Assembly: GCA_003049485.1 (NCBI GenBank)
Contig: PYST01000040.1
Location: forward strand, 116,754-180,753
DNA length: 64,000 nucleotides
Source of the DNA: Ophioceras dolichostomum
Lineage: Eukaryota > Ascomycota > Sordariomycetes > Magnaporthales > Ophioceraceae
Direction of reading: 5' to 3'
Shown: in pieces, positions 46,315 through 58,740 of the stretch
Layout of the letters: every line of letters begins with the position of its first letter
How positions within the stretch are numbered: the stretch's first letter is position 1
Made by a program: the position numbers and the translations under genes
Notes under the pieces: model-generated
What the model was told of the DNA's origin: nothing
Seen by the model: only the letters and a program-made list of their open reading frames with translations
Database searches by the model: none

Positions 46315-49300
46315 TTTCCCGTGTGTGTAGCTATGGTTCTGTGCTTGGGAGACCTATATGGGGGAGGTGGGGGTCTTTATGGGAGGGCGCCCGTCGTGGT
46401 TGTGCCTGTGTAAGTGTACGACCCCAAAAGTACGCTTGGAAGCGAGACGATAAGGCGCAAAAGCAACCCGAGAAGGACAACGAAGCTTCCCGTCCGCGTG
46501 GGGAAAATGAAAAAGCAACGCGCTTCACTACACTACCGGGTAAGGTAGTGAATGATGAAGACACTGAAATGCAGGACTCCAGATGAATGCGGCACGGGAA
46601 CTCTAAACGATGAGGGGAACGGCTGGCCATTTAAAGTTCTCCCGGGAAGGTGCAAACCCATAGAGACACACATCTAAGTCACTGTGACTCTCGCCTTCCC
46701 CTCCCCCTCATCCACCCGCCGCTTGCTTGTCACATCCTCTTCGTGCATCGCTGCTGCGTGGTGGGTGCATCCACTGCGTGTGTCTGTTCGATATTGACGG
46801 GAGGCGGAAAGGCCATGTGCCCCACGCGTGTGCGTGCCAGTGAATGGCTGGATGGGTGTCTAATTCGAGGTTTCCTTTCTTCTTTCTGACTGGGACCCGG
46901 GCACCGCCAAGTGAACTGCAGAGTAGGTAGCCCAGGTCGATGGAGAGGGAGCTGACGAGCATCGCATATTGTTTGCCCTCCCCGCTCCACTACTTCCCCC
47001 GCTGTCAGGGCCGGTCTCTCTCTTCTCATAGCCATGTAAGTGGGACGAAAAGGGAAACGACAACACCCCAGCATCATCCCAACCTCCCTTGACAGGCCCC
47101 CGTCGTCCCCCCTCGTTCGCTATTCGTCTGACATTCGGGAGACTATCCCCTCTCCGTCGACCGAGCTCCTGTCTCCAAGTGGGAAGAGGGGAATCGAAGT
47201 GTGGTCGAGGAAACTTCCTTGACTCAGACGAACGGTTCTTTCCTCCACATCAACGAACCTGTCCCATGGGTCGGTTGTTTGGGGTCCAACAAGGCGGGGG
47301 ATGATGCCAGCTAGTTTCTTCTAGGTTGGGGTTATTGGTATCGAGGTAGTGGTACGGAATGGGAGGGAAAGATGAGAGAACTCGCGATGATGACCCCCAG
47401 ATCGACAGCGCGTGCGACCTTCCCGCGTTGGGAGCGATGGCGTTACCAGAACACGGAATATGATTTGCCGTGAAGGTATTCCGTGCTGATCATCATCCCC
47501 TCCTCGGGGTTCCCGAAGAATCCCGCAAAGGCGGGTGTCCTTGGATGGCGGTTTTCTATGACGGCCGGCCTCTCTCTCTCTATCTGGCAGCTCTCTCCGG
47601 GGGTCTGTCTGTCTTTGCTTTCTGGTGGAGGTGGTTCGTCGACAAACAACACACTACCATGGATGGCATGTCGTTCAAAAAAGAGACAACCATGCAGATA
47701 CCGAATTCTCCCAGAGGTGGAGACTGTATGAGTAGAGCGCCCCAGGACAGCGCGCCCTCTGACTGGGCCGTAGTCCGTGATATCAGACCTGCCAAGAGGA
47801 GGGGGAAAGTGTGGGTTGCACTGTTTGACGCACGCACGCACATACGGCACCCCAATCCTCGTGAGTACCTCGCTCTGTGTGAGACCGATGGTAGCATTGT
47901 GGTTCATCAAGCTCGGCCAAATTATTTATTTCCGGCGTACAAAGAGCAGGGTTTTGCGAGTAAGTTGCCCTCATGATCGAGAAGTGCCTGTGTTCGCTCA
48001 CCGACTATTGCTTTTTTTTTTGGGCCGGTTTTGTTCGCTTTCCTGGTCTCCTCGTCTTCTACTCGCGGAGAGGCGGCCGCAGCTGAGCATCTTGCTTGAT
48101 TCAGACAATGGTTGGGGGGAGTGTTCGTCTGACATATGGGCGAGTTTTTCTGCCGTGGGGTCGTTCCCTTTCCCGAGCCCCATCACATCTGATGGATAGA
48201 GGAGAGAGGAGAGGAAGAGAGGAGAAAAGAGAACCGAAGGCGAAAAGGTGATGATGGGGTCCCTCGAGGGTCCGTCCCCCCCAAAAACCCACGATCCTTC
48301 GCGGGGAAGTTTCGGGGTTCCCCGTGGAGACGCTCGAGATCCCCCAATGGCAGAGGACCGAGAAAATGTGCCGATGGGTCTTATCCTCCTGTGGGGAATC
48401 GTTCCCTGCTTCGGTGTCGACCTCATCCTCCCGTTTTTCGAAATTTCTTTCTTCCCTCCGGCCGAACTAGGAGGAGACAAACAACAGATCTCGTTTGCGC
48501 TTGCGCTGTAATGGTCACCGAGGTTGGGGGGATAAAAACGCGCCATTCCCCAGATATTTCAAGGGCAATGACGAGAAGGAATTCTTCGCCAAGACAGAAT
48601 GTTTTTCAAGTCTTCGATAACGGAAGTGGCGACAAAAGTTTCTTGTCGTAGCTGGTCTTGATAACCGTCGCTTATTTTCGACTCTGTTTTTACCCTCCGG
48701 CTTTTTTTCTGCGCGCGATCCCGGAACGGAACGACGACCAAGACGCCAGGACGCTTGTCGTGGACGACGAGACAAGAGGCTCTTCCCGAACCGAGAAGAC
48801 CAAGCAGACCAAGCAACGCCACAGCCGTTTCTTGTGTGCTTGCCAAGGACGTCGGCGCGCCCGCCAAGGCAGTTTTCAACGGCCGCTGGTGTGCGTGGCA
48901 GATCGCCCAGCGTCCTTGGCGATCCATTGGCGACCGACTTTTCCATTCTGCCTTTGCGCACGCGACACGCGGTCACCACGTTTGTTCGGGAGAGGCGCTC
49001 CTAGTGGCTGGATTGGTTGGTGTGGTATGGTGTGCCCGTTCCGTGGCCGTGCCGTTTCCCAGCGATGATTCAACAGCGAATTCTTTGCAAGATTTGTCTG
49101 ATATTTTTGCGGGCTTTTTTCGTATATCGCCAAGGCTGCGAGATCTTCGAATTTTGATGACGGTGGGGAATGAAACCCGCCGAAAGTGACCTGCTGACTC
49201 GATCGCAAACTTTTTTTCTATCCCGAATCCTGATACGAATCGACTTACGTGCCGGAAATTCCCAACGGACATTCTCCTGCGAAGCTCGTCCTTGCTCCGG

Positions 49301-50510
49301 AAAGGGCACCACTTGAGCTTAATGGGAAACGTAGCCGAATATTGGAATGCGGCGGCACCACCACCGGGTTGATGAGTGGATGCAGAGACTGACACCGAGA
49401 ACATCTACCTCCGGCCGCCCGCTCAGGCAGCCATTTCTGGGAGAGTGGGTTGACAGTAACACGCCGGCCGGCGTCTTATTCTGGTGGTACGATGGGCGGT
49501 GTTTTATTGGTCACATTTCACTGGCCACAGCGTCCCGTCCGCTGCAGGTCAGCTGAGAGTCTTTTTGTCTAAACTCCCGTCTTCCTGCTTCTATCATCAT
49601 TCTCGGGTTCCTAGGGGTGCTACTGGTCGTCACAGGCACGGGTAGCCGTCCTGATGAGATCAGCTTGATGTAGCGCCATGCTGGGTGCGTACACCCAAGC
49701 TCAAGAGCCAGTTCTAGACCTGAATATGGATGGACAATGGTTCGTTTCTGTGGCACCATATGCTCTGCGCTGATCGGAGGACGGGTTGACCTGGTTGACT
49801 GCCGAAGACAGCAAACTCGCCTGTCCAGAAGTGAGGCTTGGATTCTGCATGATATCCGTCACCTGGTGGGCATTTTTTAAACAGAAGAAGCAGAATGCTC
49901 ATGAGTCGCACAAGATCCCCTCTCGGCTGAGACTGAGAGATACCAATATTTGCCGACAGCTTGTCTAAAACGCCGGGAGCCATACACGACGGCCCTACTC
50001 GTCTGGCTAAAGTGCGGTATTCATCTACTACCTTCGCGACCTCTTTGGTCAGTCTCTAGCTGAAATGTTTCTCAGGCCGGGATGGCATTGTGAATTGGGG
50101 AAAATCCCATGTCACTGCATGGATTACGGTTGAGGTTCCCCATCCTATGAGCTGCTGCATCAAGAGCCTGCATACGAACTTCGGATCGCTTCCGAGACCT
50201 TGCCTCTCATTGCACTCCCCTGTCGACAGGGTATGCACCTGGGTTGCTTTACGGCGCCGCGTGTAAGATGCGGGTGCAGTAGTATTAGACCGTGTCACTG
50301 CGGCCACTTCGCCAAGTATCCGTACTTTGTTCTTGCCGGGTTCGGCTGCAGCCGCCTCCAGCTCGCTCTGAGTCTATGAAGCGTTATTCAAGGAATAGCG
50401 TATCGCCTTTAACAAGACATTTCAGAACGGCTCAGGCTCACCACTCCACATCGCTGACCTTGCGTTGTATACGGGTAGATAGGTGCCTTTCTCTCGGAGG
50501 GGCTTCCGAG

Positions 50511-50552
50511 CACCTAGGTAGGTACCTAGGTAGGTACCTACCTCTAGTTAGA
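50511..50552. repeat. Palindromic ACCTAGGT repeat
   Basis: Alternating CACCTAGGTAGGTACC and CTAGGTAGGTACCTACC, self-complementary over most of its length. Related to 43518-43551 and 50998-51019. Confidence 0.8.
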
Positions 50553-50997
50553 ACACACTCGCGATTCCTGGGGGATGTCGGTATGAAGGAGGAGCGCTCC
50601 ATGGGCAAACTGTGGGTGTGGGAGATGCATGACTTCCGGGAAGTGTCGGGAAAGACCGTAGGGCGGGTAGGAGCGCCCGCCTTGTCTGTCCAAACACGGC
50701 CATCGTAGGTTCCTAGAGTTGTGGATTAAGATAACAATGACGTTAGTCCATCTCCTTCACTGTGCCATGACATTGATGTGTCAAACCAAGTGCAACCGCT
50801 CTCGACTGGCGGAGTGTGTTGGAAGTCGCGATGGTGCAAACCCGGATTCAACGATCAGTCGACCGCGAAGCAAGCGCAGGCCTCGGAGTATGTCCGGTCG
50901 GGGAGCAGTTGATGAGGATCTTGCACGATGTTCTATGTAAGATATTGCAGCCAACGGTAACGGTAGGGAACTAATGCAAGGCAACTATGGTCTCCTT

Positions 50998-51019
50998 TAC
51001 CTACCTAGGTAGGTAGGAC
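50998..51019. repeat. Short ACCTAGGT palindrome
   Basis: TACCTACCTAGGTAGGTAGG, a near-perfect inverted repeat of the same type as at 50511. Confidence 0.8.
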
Positions 51020-51754
51020 CTGCCTCTCCGTACGTATGAGCACTAATCCCAGATCAAGGATAACAAGATACTTGCGTTGACGCCAACGTCTCGGTGCTCC
51101 CTATGCCGTAGTTGCAGTCCAGACGCAGCTCTTTCTGTTATTATTTTGATCTCTCTTTCGAACAGTGTTATTGATATTCATATCTGCTTCGAGGCTCGGT
51201 CGACCTCCTCTCTGGCGTATTGTGAGTTATCTTCTCTCATCGCCACCCTCTCCCTTCTGTCTCTTACTGTTGCCCGACTCCCCAACACGAGCGGCTGATT
51301 TACTTCAACGCTCTTCCCCTCCCTCACCCCTCCGTCTAAGACCCAGAGGCAGGTGCGCTCCTTGTTTGGGTATGCAGGGGTGGAAAGGGGTATCACGTGA
51401 TATCTATGCTTTTAAATTTGGTCCTGCGCATCTTCGGTTCTCATTCACCATCCCTCTTTCAACACCAGCCGAAAAACCTAATCGCTTGCCAAAATTGCCA
51501 AATCTCACGCGCCGCTCATGTGTTGCACTTGCGTCGCCCAAACAACTACCTTACTTTTCTTTTCGCTCGATACGTGCTCCCATCATCTTCATTCCTCCGT
51601 CTCTGTTAGGCCTCGAATCGGGTCGCGCTGCGCCATCAGTCATCAGCTCGACGCGGCGGCCAAATAGTCGGGCGCACGGTCCACCACCGTCGCCACGTCA
51701 CCAACAGGATGCTTCATAAACCGGAGACGGTTTTGTTTTTGACATCCTTGATTG

Positions 51755-51862
51755 GCCCGGGTGGCTCAATGGCAGAGCGTTGGACTTCTATTCAATCCCC
51801 TTTCTCACTGAAATCGGATTTTGCGAATCCAAAGGCTGCGGGTTCGAGTCCCGCCTTGGGTG
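51755..51862 (+). tRNA. tRNA-Arg(TCT) with a 36-nt intron
   Basis: A full cloverleaf can be drawn. Acceptor arm GCCCGGG pairs with CTTGGGT (51855-51861) with three G-U pairs; D arm GCTC/GAGC; anticodon stem TTGGA/TCCAA with loop CTTCTA..A and anticodon TCT (51787-51789). The variable loop is AGGCT and the T arm is GCGGG TTCGAGT CCCGC. The intron 51791-51826 interrupts the standard place, one base after the anticodon. The B box GGTTCGAGTCC is intact, and a T run for polymerase III termination starts 7 bases after the gene. The discriminator base is G at 51862. Confidence 0.93.
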
Positions 51863-51868
51863 CTTATC

Positions 51869-51873
51869 ATTTT
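51869..51873 (+). terminator. RNA polymerase III T-run
   Basis: TTTTT shortly after the tRNA-Arg 3' end, with a second TTTTT about 5 bases further. Confidence 0.7.
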
Positions 51874-53268
51874 TGCATTTTTGCACTTTGCACGTCGCTC
51901 TCACCGTTTGCTTTTGCAACTTCTGGCGCTCCTTCCTCATATTCGAATTTTGTTTTTGCATTCCTGCATATTTTTTTTTTTAGCCCCTCTCTGTGTTGTT
52001 GCGAAAGCAGTGCGAATGCTGCATCGGCTGAATTGATGGCGCGCCACCATCGCCTCTGTGCGCCCAAAAACCTGGTCGCCGTGTCGAGCAGGCAATTCGA
52101 TCCAATCGTACAATTCCAACGGCGAAGAATCGAAGCGATCGATCGCCGCAGGATGGTTGCAGTCATCACGAGGCATCAAAGGACCGTACCGAGGACTGAA
52201 GACAGACGTTGTACGAGGCGCTGCTCGTCCGTCTTTCTTTTCCTTCCTTCAGTTGAGATTGATCAACTCAATCCAGGCAGTTTTGCTCGCCGACCCCCAT
52301 TCATAAGCGAGCCTCTCTTAACCTAAAGGCCACAGGCGTGAGACCGATTGTTCGTCGTCACATTCCAATATTTCTATCAGTCTGTAGCCGTGATAGAATC
52401 TTGCTTCCCTTTTTGAGCATGCGGATTATCCCTTGCCGTTTCTCTCAGTACAGACAGACCTCGTTGCTGATTCCCGCTGGCGGACTGACTCCCACTGCAA
52501 CGCACACCAAGTACTCCCAGTGCACTCCGCCACGCTAACAGGCTCAGCTCTACCTTACAGGGGTGGCGGCGCCGGCAATAATTGCCCGCCAATATGCAGA
52601 GGTCGCAAGTGCGGCTGCGTCGTTGGTTGCTAAAAATGCGACACAGCCCCCATCCAGTGTCCTTTTGACGCCTTTTGCTCACTCCATCGGGAGCACCAGA
52701 GTAGCTTTACTAACCCCCAAAATGCCAGTTCCGGGCGGGAGTTGGCGTGTATTGGCGTGTAAGGGTGCACTGGCCCGCGACACTGCTTAGCGCACCGCTT
52801 AGTGTTCCACCGCTTTTGGTGTGATGGTGCAGTCAGGTGTCGTGCTCTGTCAACAACGGTGGTGGCCTTCCGCCGCCTGCCAGCCAGCTTTGCAGCCCCG
52901 GCCCCCGGATGATTGCTGCGGTAGGCTCAGTCTGGAAAAGTCTGGAAGTCAAGCCAAGCCGACATCTGCTGGTTGTGTGTTGTGCAGTCCGTTGCATTTC
53001 ATCCACTCTTAAGAATCATGGTCCGTCCGTGGAGTACTCCGTGTGCTCCGCCAGCCGGTCTCCTTCCCATGGCCACTCCTCGTCTTTCTCCGGATCCCTT
53101 GTTTGCGTTCGCCTTGGAACATTGGCTTTCTACATCGATCCTCTGAGTTCTCTGTTGTCGAACGACAACCGGGCGAGCTTCATCCTTTGAAGCTTCGTGA
53201 TCGATCCTCATCGTTGATCGATCTACAACACTCTCCCGGGAACTCGAAGCGCTCAAAAACCCAGGACC
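51874..53268. other. Intergenic, no supported gene
   Basis: About 1.4 kb between the tRNA and the multi-pass membrane protein gene. The frames seen are short and overlap on both strands. A pyrimidine-rich leader precedes the ATG at 53269. Confidence 0.45.
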
Positions 53269-56200
53269 ATGGGCACAGCTGATGAGCGTAAGGTTGCGTC
53301 AGGGGTTGGTCGGACCGACCCCCCCCGGCGGCACCTCTCGACGGCGCTCATCCTCATCCTCTTCTACATTCCCTTGGTCATCATTCCCTGGGTTGCGACA
53401 TGCATCCTCAACTCGCGGCCGGTGGTGCCCAACGGAACGACATATGAGAAGTCGGATGGGCACTTCTCCCCTGCGGACCTCGCAACAGTCGATAGGTGGA
53501 TGATGGCCATCCGGGCACTCAATACCGCCGCGGCCATCTTCGCCGTGCCGGTGATCTCGGCCGTTCTAGCACACGCCGCGGTTGTCGTCGCGCAGAGACG
53601 CAGTGCCTCGAACAAGCTGAGTGCTCGGGAACTCTTATCCCTCTCCGATGGGTCTTGGGCGAGGATCACCAACAACTTCGCCGCGCGCTTCACTGTCTTT
53701 GGGCTTGCATTTATCATTTTCAGTACGTCACCAAGCCAATGATACTTCCCCGGTTCTGCGTCTGTGTTGTTTGAACGCTGACCGAAATTGGCTTCTCCCA
53801 GGCGTCGCTCTGCCACTTGTGAAGTCCATCCTTGTTTCGCCGGAACAGGTCCGAGTGTCCACCTGCTTGGATGACCCCGCCCGGGAGTACAAGGGCTCGG
53901 GGTGCGAGGCGAGCGTCGGCTCACGGTTCGTGACTGTCGGGCAGGACGCCGAGCCCGCCGATATCAGTCGCCTTCCGCAAGATTCGGTCATGAGCAGAGT
54001 GGCAGATCGCATTATCGGCGACAGCTTTACGACTAGACAAATGTATATGTGGCAGGACAACTCGGGAAACTCAAGCTTCAAGCGCGTCGGCACCGCGTCT
54101 GATGCCGGGGCTCTCATGCGCCTTTCCGGCCCCGATGAGGCCAAGAACCCGTTCTTTGCCTCGGCTATGCCTACCGGCCTCAATACCGGATTGCTCCGTC
54201 ACCACGCCATGAGGCTCAACTCCACGGTGCGGTGCCAGAACATCGCCATCGAGCAGTTCCCCGAGAGGTGCGGCGGCCCCCGACCACTCGAAGGGATCCT
54301 TTACCCAGCGACAGGTTTATTCAGTATCAGGTACTGTCTCCCAGGCGCATTCGACGCTTCGCCGTGGCAGCTTAACCGTACTCGTCAGGAGCTCGAGGAG
54401 GAGCTCTTCATCAGCGCCCGACAACTACTGCCGCCCACCGAAAACGAACAGCAAACGCTACCCGTCGCCAATTTTACGGCAAAGTGCGTGGTCAGCACGA
54501 CAAGGGGATACTTCGAGCTGCCCAACTACAGTAACGGGGGAGTCAGCGGCCCGTTGCTGAACCAATGGCCGAGCTCATCCGAGTTGCGCGCCGAAAAATT
54601 CAGTGATCGACTGCCAACGGGCGGCACTCCTACCGACTTGTGAGTACAAACCAAGAGTCCCTACCCAACACCCCGCCACTCCGCCTTTTCCACGTTCTGG
54701 CCCCCACCCCGTGCCTCGTCCAATCTCGCCTCATCCCCTTGTCCCACGTTCCCTCCACACGTTACCTGGAGCTTGCACACATGTTGCACGTGAATGCCTC
54801 AGTGATCATTGTCTGACCCAAGCCACAATCTCGACACCACAGAGACGAAGGAAACAGCGCGCAACCCCTGACTTTCCCTTCGCGTTCCACGTTTGGTACA
54901 CAGGACCTGCGTACCCCAGGCCCTTTGATGACAACCTTCCTCGCTGCCCTGGGTAATGGCTCCTTCTTCTACCACATCAACAAGACCGACGCCGAAACTG
55001 GGTCCAGCATCCAGGTGCTCACGGCGGTCTGTGCCCGAGGCCTGCCCTTCGCGAATATGCTATCCGGACCTGCGACACCCTCAGACGACTGCAACGACCT
55101 CCCAGGCTCAATTTTTCGTGAAGTAGGGGAGCGCAAAGACCAGGGCATCTCCGTCAATGAGTATGATATTGCGCGTGACAGGCTGCGACGACTTGCTCTC
55201 AACTGGTTCGCCGGCTTGAATCCGGCGGAGAAAGAGGAGGGCGAAGGCAACCGGCCGTCCGTCGAAGCAAAGATCGGCGCCGGTGTCTTCCTGGCTAACG
55301 AGGCCGTGCTGATGCGAGCCGCTGAGCTGGGGTCAGGCGCGGGCACTTCGCGCCCGATCTACTTCGCGGAGGGAGCTGTGGTCACCAAGCCGGGGATGAG
55401 CCTCGTGGCGATGGTGATCCTCACCGTCCTGCAGGTCGTGCAGATCCTCATCCTGCTCCTGCTCGCGGTTCTGGCCTACAGCAGCCGCACGCACGGATCG
55501 CGCATCGATGGCGCCTCGCTTCTCCTAGCCGGCGCGATGATGCGAGACAAGCTGCTCCTACCCGACGGCAGCGGCGTCGCGGTCAGCAAGAAGACCATCA
55601 ACGCCAGCGCCGCAATGAACGCCGTCGCTTCGGGCGGTAGGTTCCGCGGTGATGGCGACGATGACGACGACTGCGCGCCGCTCACCCGGGGCGGCAGAAG
55701 CCGCGGGTCGGTCACCCCTCCGCCGACGCTCGTGCTTCAGGGCCTCGACTACGTCAGGCCGCCGTCGCGCAGCTCGACTGGATTTGGGTACTACGATGCC
55801 ATCCCGCCGCCTCCTCCAGTCCTGCCCCTCAACCTGTCGTTCTCCCGACCTGGGTCGAGGACCACGACTCGCAGTCCGCCGGAGTACCAGAGACACGCGC
55901 CACCGCAGCCGCAGTCTCTGTCGTCGTCCCAGCCTGTCTCCCAGCCTGTCTCCCAGCCTGCCTCTCAACCTGTCTCTCAGCCCGCGTCTCAGCCTTCGTC
56001 TCAATCATCTCAACAGCATAAGTATAACATGGAGGAGCGCGAGTCGCCGTCCCACACGGGGCTGTACGCGTTCCACCTCCCGTCGCCGCAGAGGGATGGG
56101 GTTCGAAGCCCGTCTTCGACCTCGTCTTCAAGGCATGCCCAGCAGCGAAGCTTCACGCTGCCCATTGCATCTACGAATCTGTTCTCCGTTCCGACTCCCG

Positions 56201-56460
56201 TCTCTTCAAGTCTCAACCCGGGTTCTTCGAATCGGGTCTCCGTGGCTGGAAAGATAGTGGGTGCAGAGGAGAGTGAGCGAAGTGTTAGGGCCACTGGGAG
56301 CAGGGCGGATAGGCGCAGCCTGGCGCCTCTGACCGTCAGGCAGGGGAGTGGTGGTGCTGGTGGTGCTGGTGCTGATGATGACGATGAACCGGTCAGTCCG
56401 ATGAGTGATGACGGGATGGGGGCTAAGCAGGAGCAGCAGTTTTATGGGATTGCTTCTTGA
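53269..56460 (+). CDS. Uncharacterised multi-pass fungal membrane protein
   Basis: Three exons: 53269-53722, 53802-54639 and 54843-56460. The introns (GTACGT..CCCAG and GTGAGT..CACAG) keep phase and give 969 residues. The second acceptor at 54842 was chosen because it extends the frame upstream through TFGTQDLRTPGPLMTTFLAALGNGS, a block seen in related fungal proteins. Membrane helices lie near 24-47, 84-108, 137-165 and 615-640. Between the third and fourth is a large segment with several cysteines and N-glycosylation sites, probably outside the cell. After residue 640 the protein is low-complexity and probably cytosolic, with an SQPVSQPASQP repeat near 794-815. The general layout (helices, ectodomain, late helix, disordered tail) resembles a sensor or wall-associated protein, but no function is known. 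Confidence 0.78.
55927..56000 (+). repeat. 12-bp in-frame tandem repeat
   Basis: Six or so units related to CAGCCTGTCTCC, encoding SQPV or SQPA, in the disordered tail of the multi-pass protein. The unit is a multiple of three, so length changes keep the frame. Confidence 0.8.
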
Positions 56461-57873
56461 GTAGGAATATGGGAAGGGACAAGAGCATGATGTGATAATG
56501 TACGAGTCTGGCCGGTGAAAAGGGTGAGAGGAAGCTTGGGCAGCGGACACGATATGGCGCATGGAACTCTTTAATGTCTTTACAGCTCTAGATACCCAAA
56601 TTCGATCGCTTGTTTTTCTTGGTGTCTACACGAAGCTGCCTCAGCCCCTCTTAAATAAATTCTTGTAATATCTTGTACTCTGTTGTCCTTGCTACTGGTG
56701 CCGAGGGGTCAAGCATCGTCTACGTCCGGCCCGAGGTCGTGCAGCTTGACGAAACACTGGTCAGGCCACACAAACTTTGGTGTTGCTACCGACCATATCC
56801 ACCAGGATTGGCGTGGCTGACCTGACGTCGTGCTCATTCTATGTGGCCTCAGAGGAGAGCTGATAAAGCCCCCGAGTAGGACACCCCGTTGGATTTGTTT
56901 CTCTTGCCTTAACATGGCCCAGGCGGGTGGGAGCTCTCTGGTTTAAGCCTGCGGTATAAGAAGCAAATCCAAGGGTGGGTTACCAGCGCCCATTCGAATC
57001 GTTCAGAGTCCTCAGTGAAGCCCGATTGGATAGAACCTGAGCCCGAGCCTCTGCGTCACGCGAGCTGCGGCCGCGAAGGGAATGACACATGTCGGTATGG
57101 AACCAAATCGGGCGGGGAACCTCTGATAATAGGTTCAAGACCCCCTACGTCGGACGGAAGCACTTTATCCCCAGCTGGGTCTCTCCGAGGGGGGGAGGGA
57201 GGGGGAAGGGAAGGTGTTACGACGTAGCATCGCCGCTTGCGCGCAGCCTTGTCTCGCTTTGTAGGGTCGATGGAGCTCCTGGTTGGGAATGTTTGTTCTA
57301 ACGTCTTTTTTATTATCCATTTGCTATCTAGTATTGTCACAGCCTACCTGCCAGTCGCAGCAAAAGCGCTCTGCTCATTTGCAACTCTACTTGCTCCTTT
57401 CGGTGTTTCGCCAGGCGACAGCTTGGGAGTCACCATCAGCTTGCATATTGATTCGGAAATCGAGAAAGCTTCATTGGGCGGGTTCAGTTTCGTGGAGGTT
57501 TGCGCCTCTTCAGATAATCTGAAAGTCGTTGGTTTTCGGTTTTTAAAAAGCTGAAACAAGAGAAGCGAGCGACGAGAACAAAAGCTATCTAACAATATCT
57601 ACGTGATCTGGCGCAGGGGAGAGAGGGCGGGATGTTGCTTGACTGTTGGGACCCAGCCTCGTGAGAGACACTCACTCCCCCTTGCTGACCGACGCAACTC
57701 ATCGTAAATGTCCATTTTTCGTATCCAGCACCCACCAGCTCGGCTTGCTATCCATCCCCAAAATCCGCCTCGAGAGGATCTCGCCTACTACCCTCCCAAC
57801 CAGCACTTTCGTGGCGAGGGAGCTGCCGTGCCTCTCTCTATGTCTCTCCCTCTCCGTCTCCTGCTCGTGAAGT
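56461..57873. other. Intergenic between convergent genes
   Basis: About 1.4 kb between the 3' end of the multi-pass gene and the 3' end of the six-cysteine gene. Only short frames, and no repeat or RNA gene seen. Confidence 0.45.
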
Positions 57874-58602
57874 TTAGACGGGCGCGATCTCGGCAGCGCA
57901 GCTGAGCTGGAAGCTCCGAATGCCACTGACGAGCTTGAAGCCGGCCAAGTTGTTGGCGATGGGCGTGCACTGCGTGTTGACCTGCTGGCGGATGGCCCAG
58001 GTGGTGGTGCCGCCCGAGCAGTTGGGGCCGTCCCAGAACTTGGCGACGCAGATCTGGTTCGCGCCGTTTTGACTGTACGTTTTGTCCGACAAGTGAGGTA
58101 TTGTTAGCGCCAGTAGTACCTTAGGTGCTTCGGTAATGATGCGTCCACGGAATTGAGTGAATGAGGGGTGCGGGGGCAAGGGGAACGCCTTACAAGGTGG
58201 CGCCGTAGTGGCCGCCGCTTCCGATGTCTTTGCAGACGCCGGGCCCGACAGAACCTGTCCCCAGTAGGTGATTTTCGTTAGCAATCAATCAATAGCCAGC
58301 TCACCCCTGGATTTGACTGGAGCTTGAGGCTGGCCTTACCTTCCCAGGCTGTTCCCGCGGCGCAGCTTCCAGGATTGTAGATCTTGACGTTGACGGCCAC
58401 GCCGTCGCGGGGGACCAGGGAGCTGGGCGCTTCCTCGAGGGCAGCCACCGCCACCGGGTTGGCGATCGTGGTGCCGGTGAGGAGGGCCACGGCCGTGGTG
58501 ACGAAGGAGGTGACGCGCTGCAGAGAGGGTTAGAAGAGCTGGAGATGATAGGGGACTTGGGGAGGGGCAGTGGGGACTGGATTATGGTGCACTGCTCACC
58601 AT
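57874..58602 (-). CDS. Six-cysteine small secreted protein with ATG-only first exon
   Basis: Four exons: 58600-58602 (just the ATG), 58340-58517, 58194-58254 and 57874-58072. All introns are GT..AG and phases agree, giving 146 residues. The first splice joins M to RVTSFVTTAVALLTGTTIA, a good signal peptide; reading through the donor instead gives a stop after six codons. The mature part has six cysteines (in SCAAG, GVCKD, QICVA, NCSGG, QCTPI and SCAAE), enough for three disulfides, and a repeated G-rich turn pattern. A TATATAAA box sits about 130 bases upstream. I do not recognise the family. Cysteine content, size and secretion fit an effector-like or antimicrobial-type protein, which is inference. 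Confidence 0.78.
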
Positions 58603-58732
58603 TTTGTCGATGTAAACGTGGGAGTCTTCGAGAGAAGGTGTGTTGGGAAGAGTTTGAGAGGGTGAGAGTTGTGGTTGAGTTGCTGGTGGTGATTTCTAGA
58701 TTCTGCTCCCGTTAAGAGAAGATATCTGTGTC

Positions 58733-58740
58733 TTTATATA
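58733..58740 (-). promoter_or_regulatory. TATA box of the six-cysteine gene
   Basis: TATATAAA on the minus strand, about 130 bases before the ATG at 58602; the same octamer as at 31258-31265. Confidence 0.55.

Larger units (their letters stand above)
46315..51754. other. Long intergenic region (5.4 kb), no supported gene
   Basis: The largest gap in the window. Overlapping frames up to about 168 codons occur (47470-47976, 47998-48546, 48515-48979), but they are biased, lie on both strands at once and have no domain. 48010-48500 is purine/pyrimidine-skewed. Palindromic CCTAGG motifs lie at 50511-50552 and 50998-51019. A non-coding transcript or small gene with many introns could be hidden; I cannot support one. 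Confidence 0.4.

Noticed and set aside
47470..47976. 168-codon plus-strand frame in the large gap
   Set aside because: Overlaps equally long antisense frames, has no domain or signal, and codon usage does not resemble neighbouring genes.
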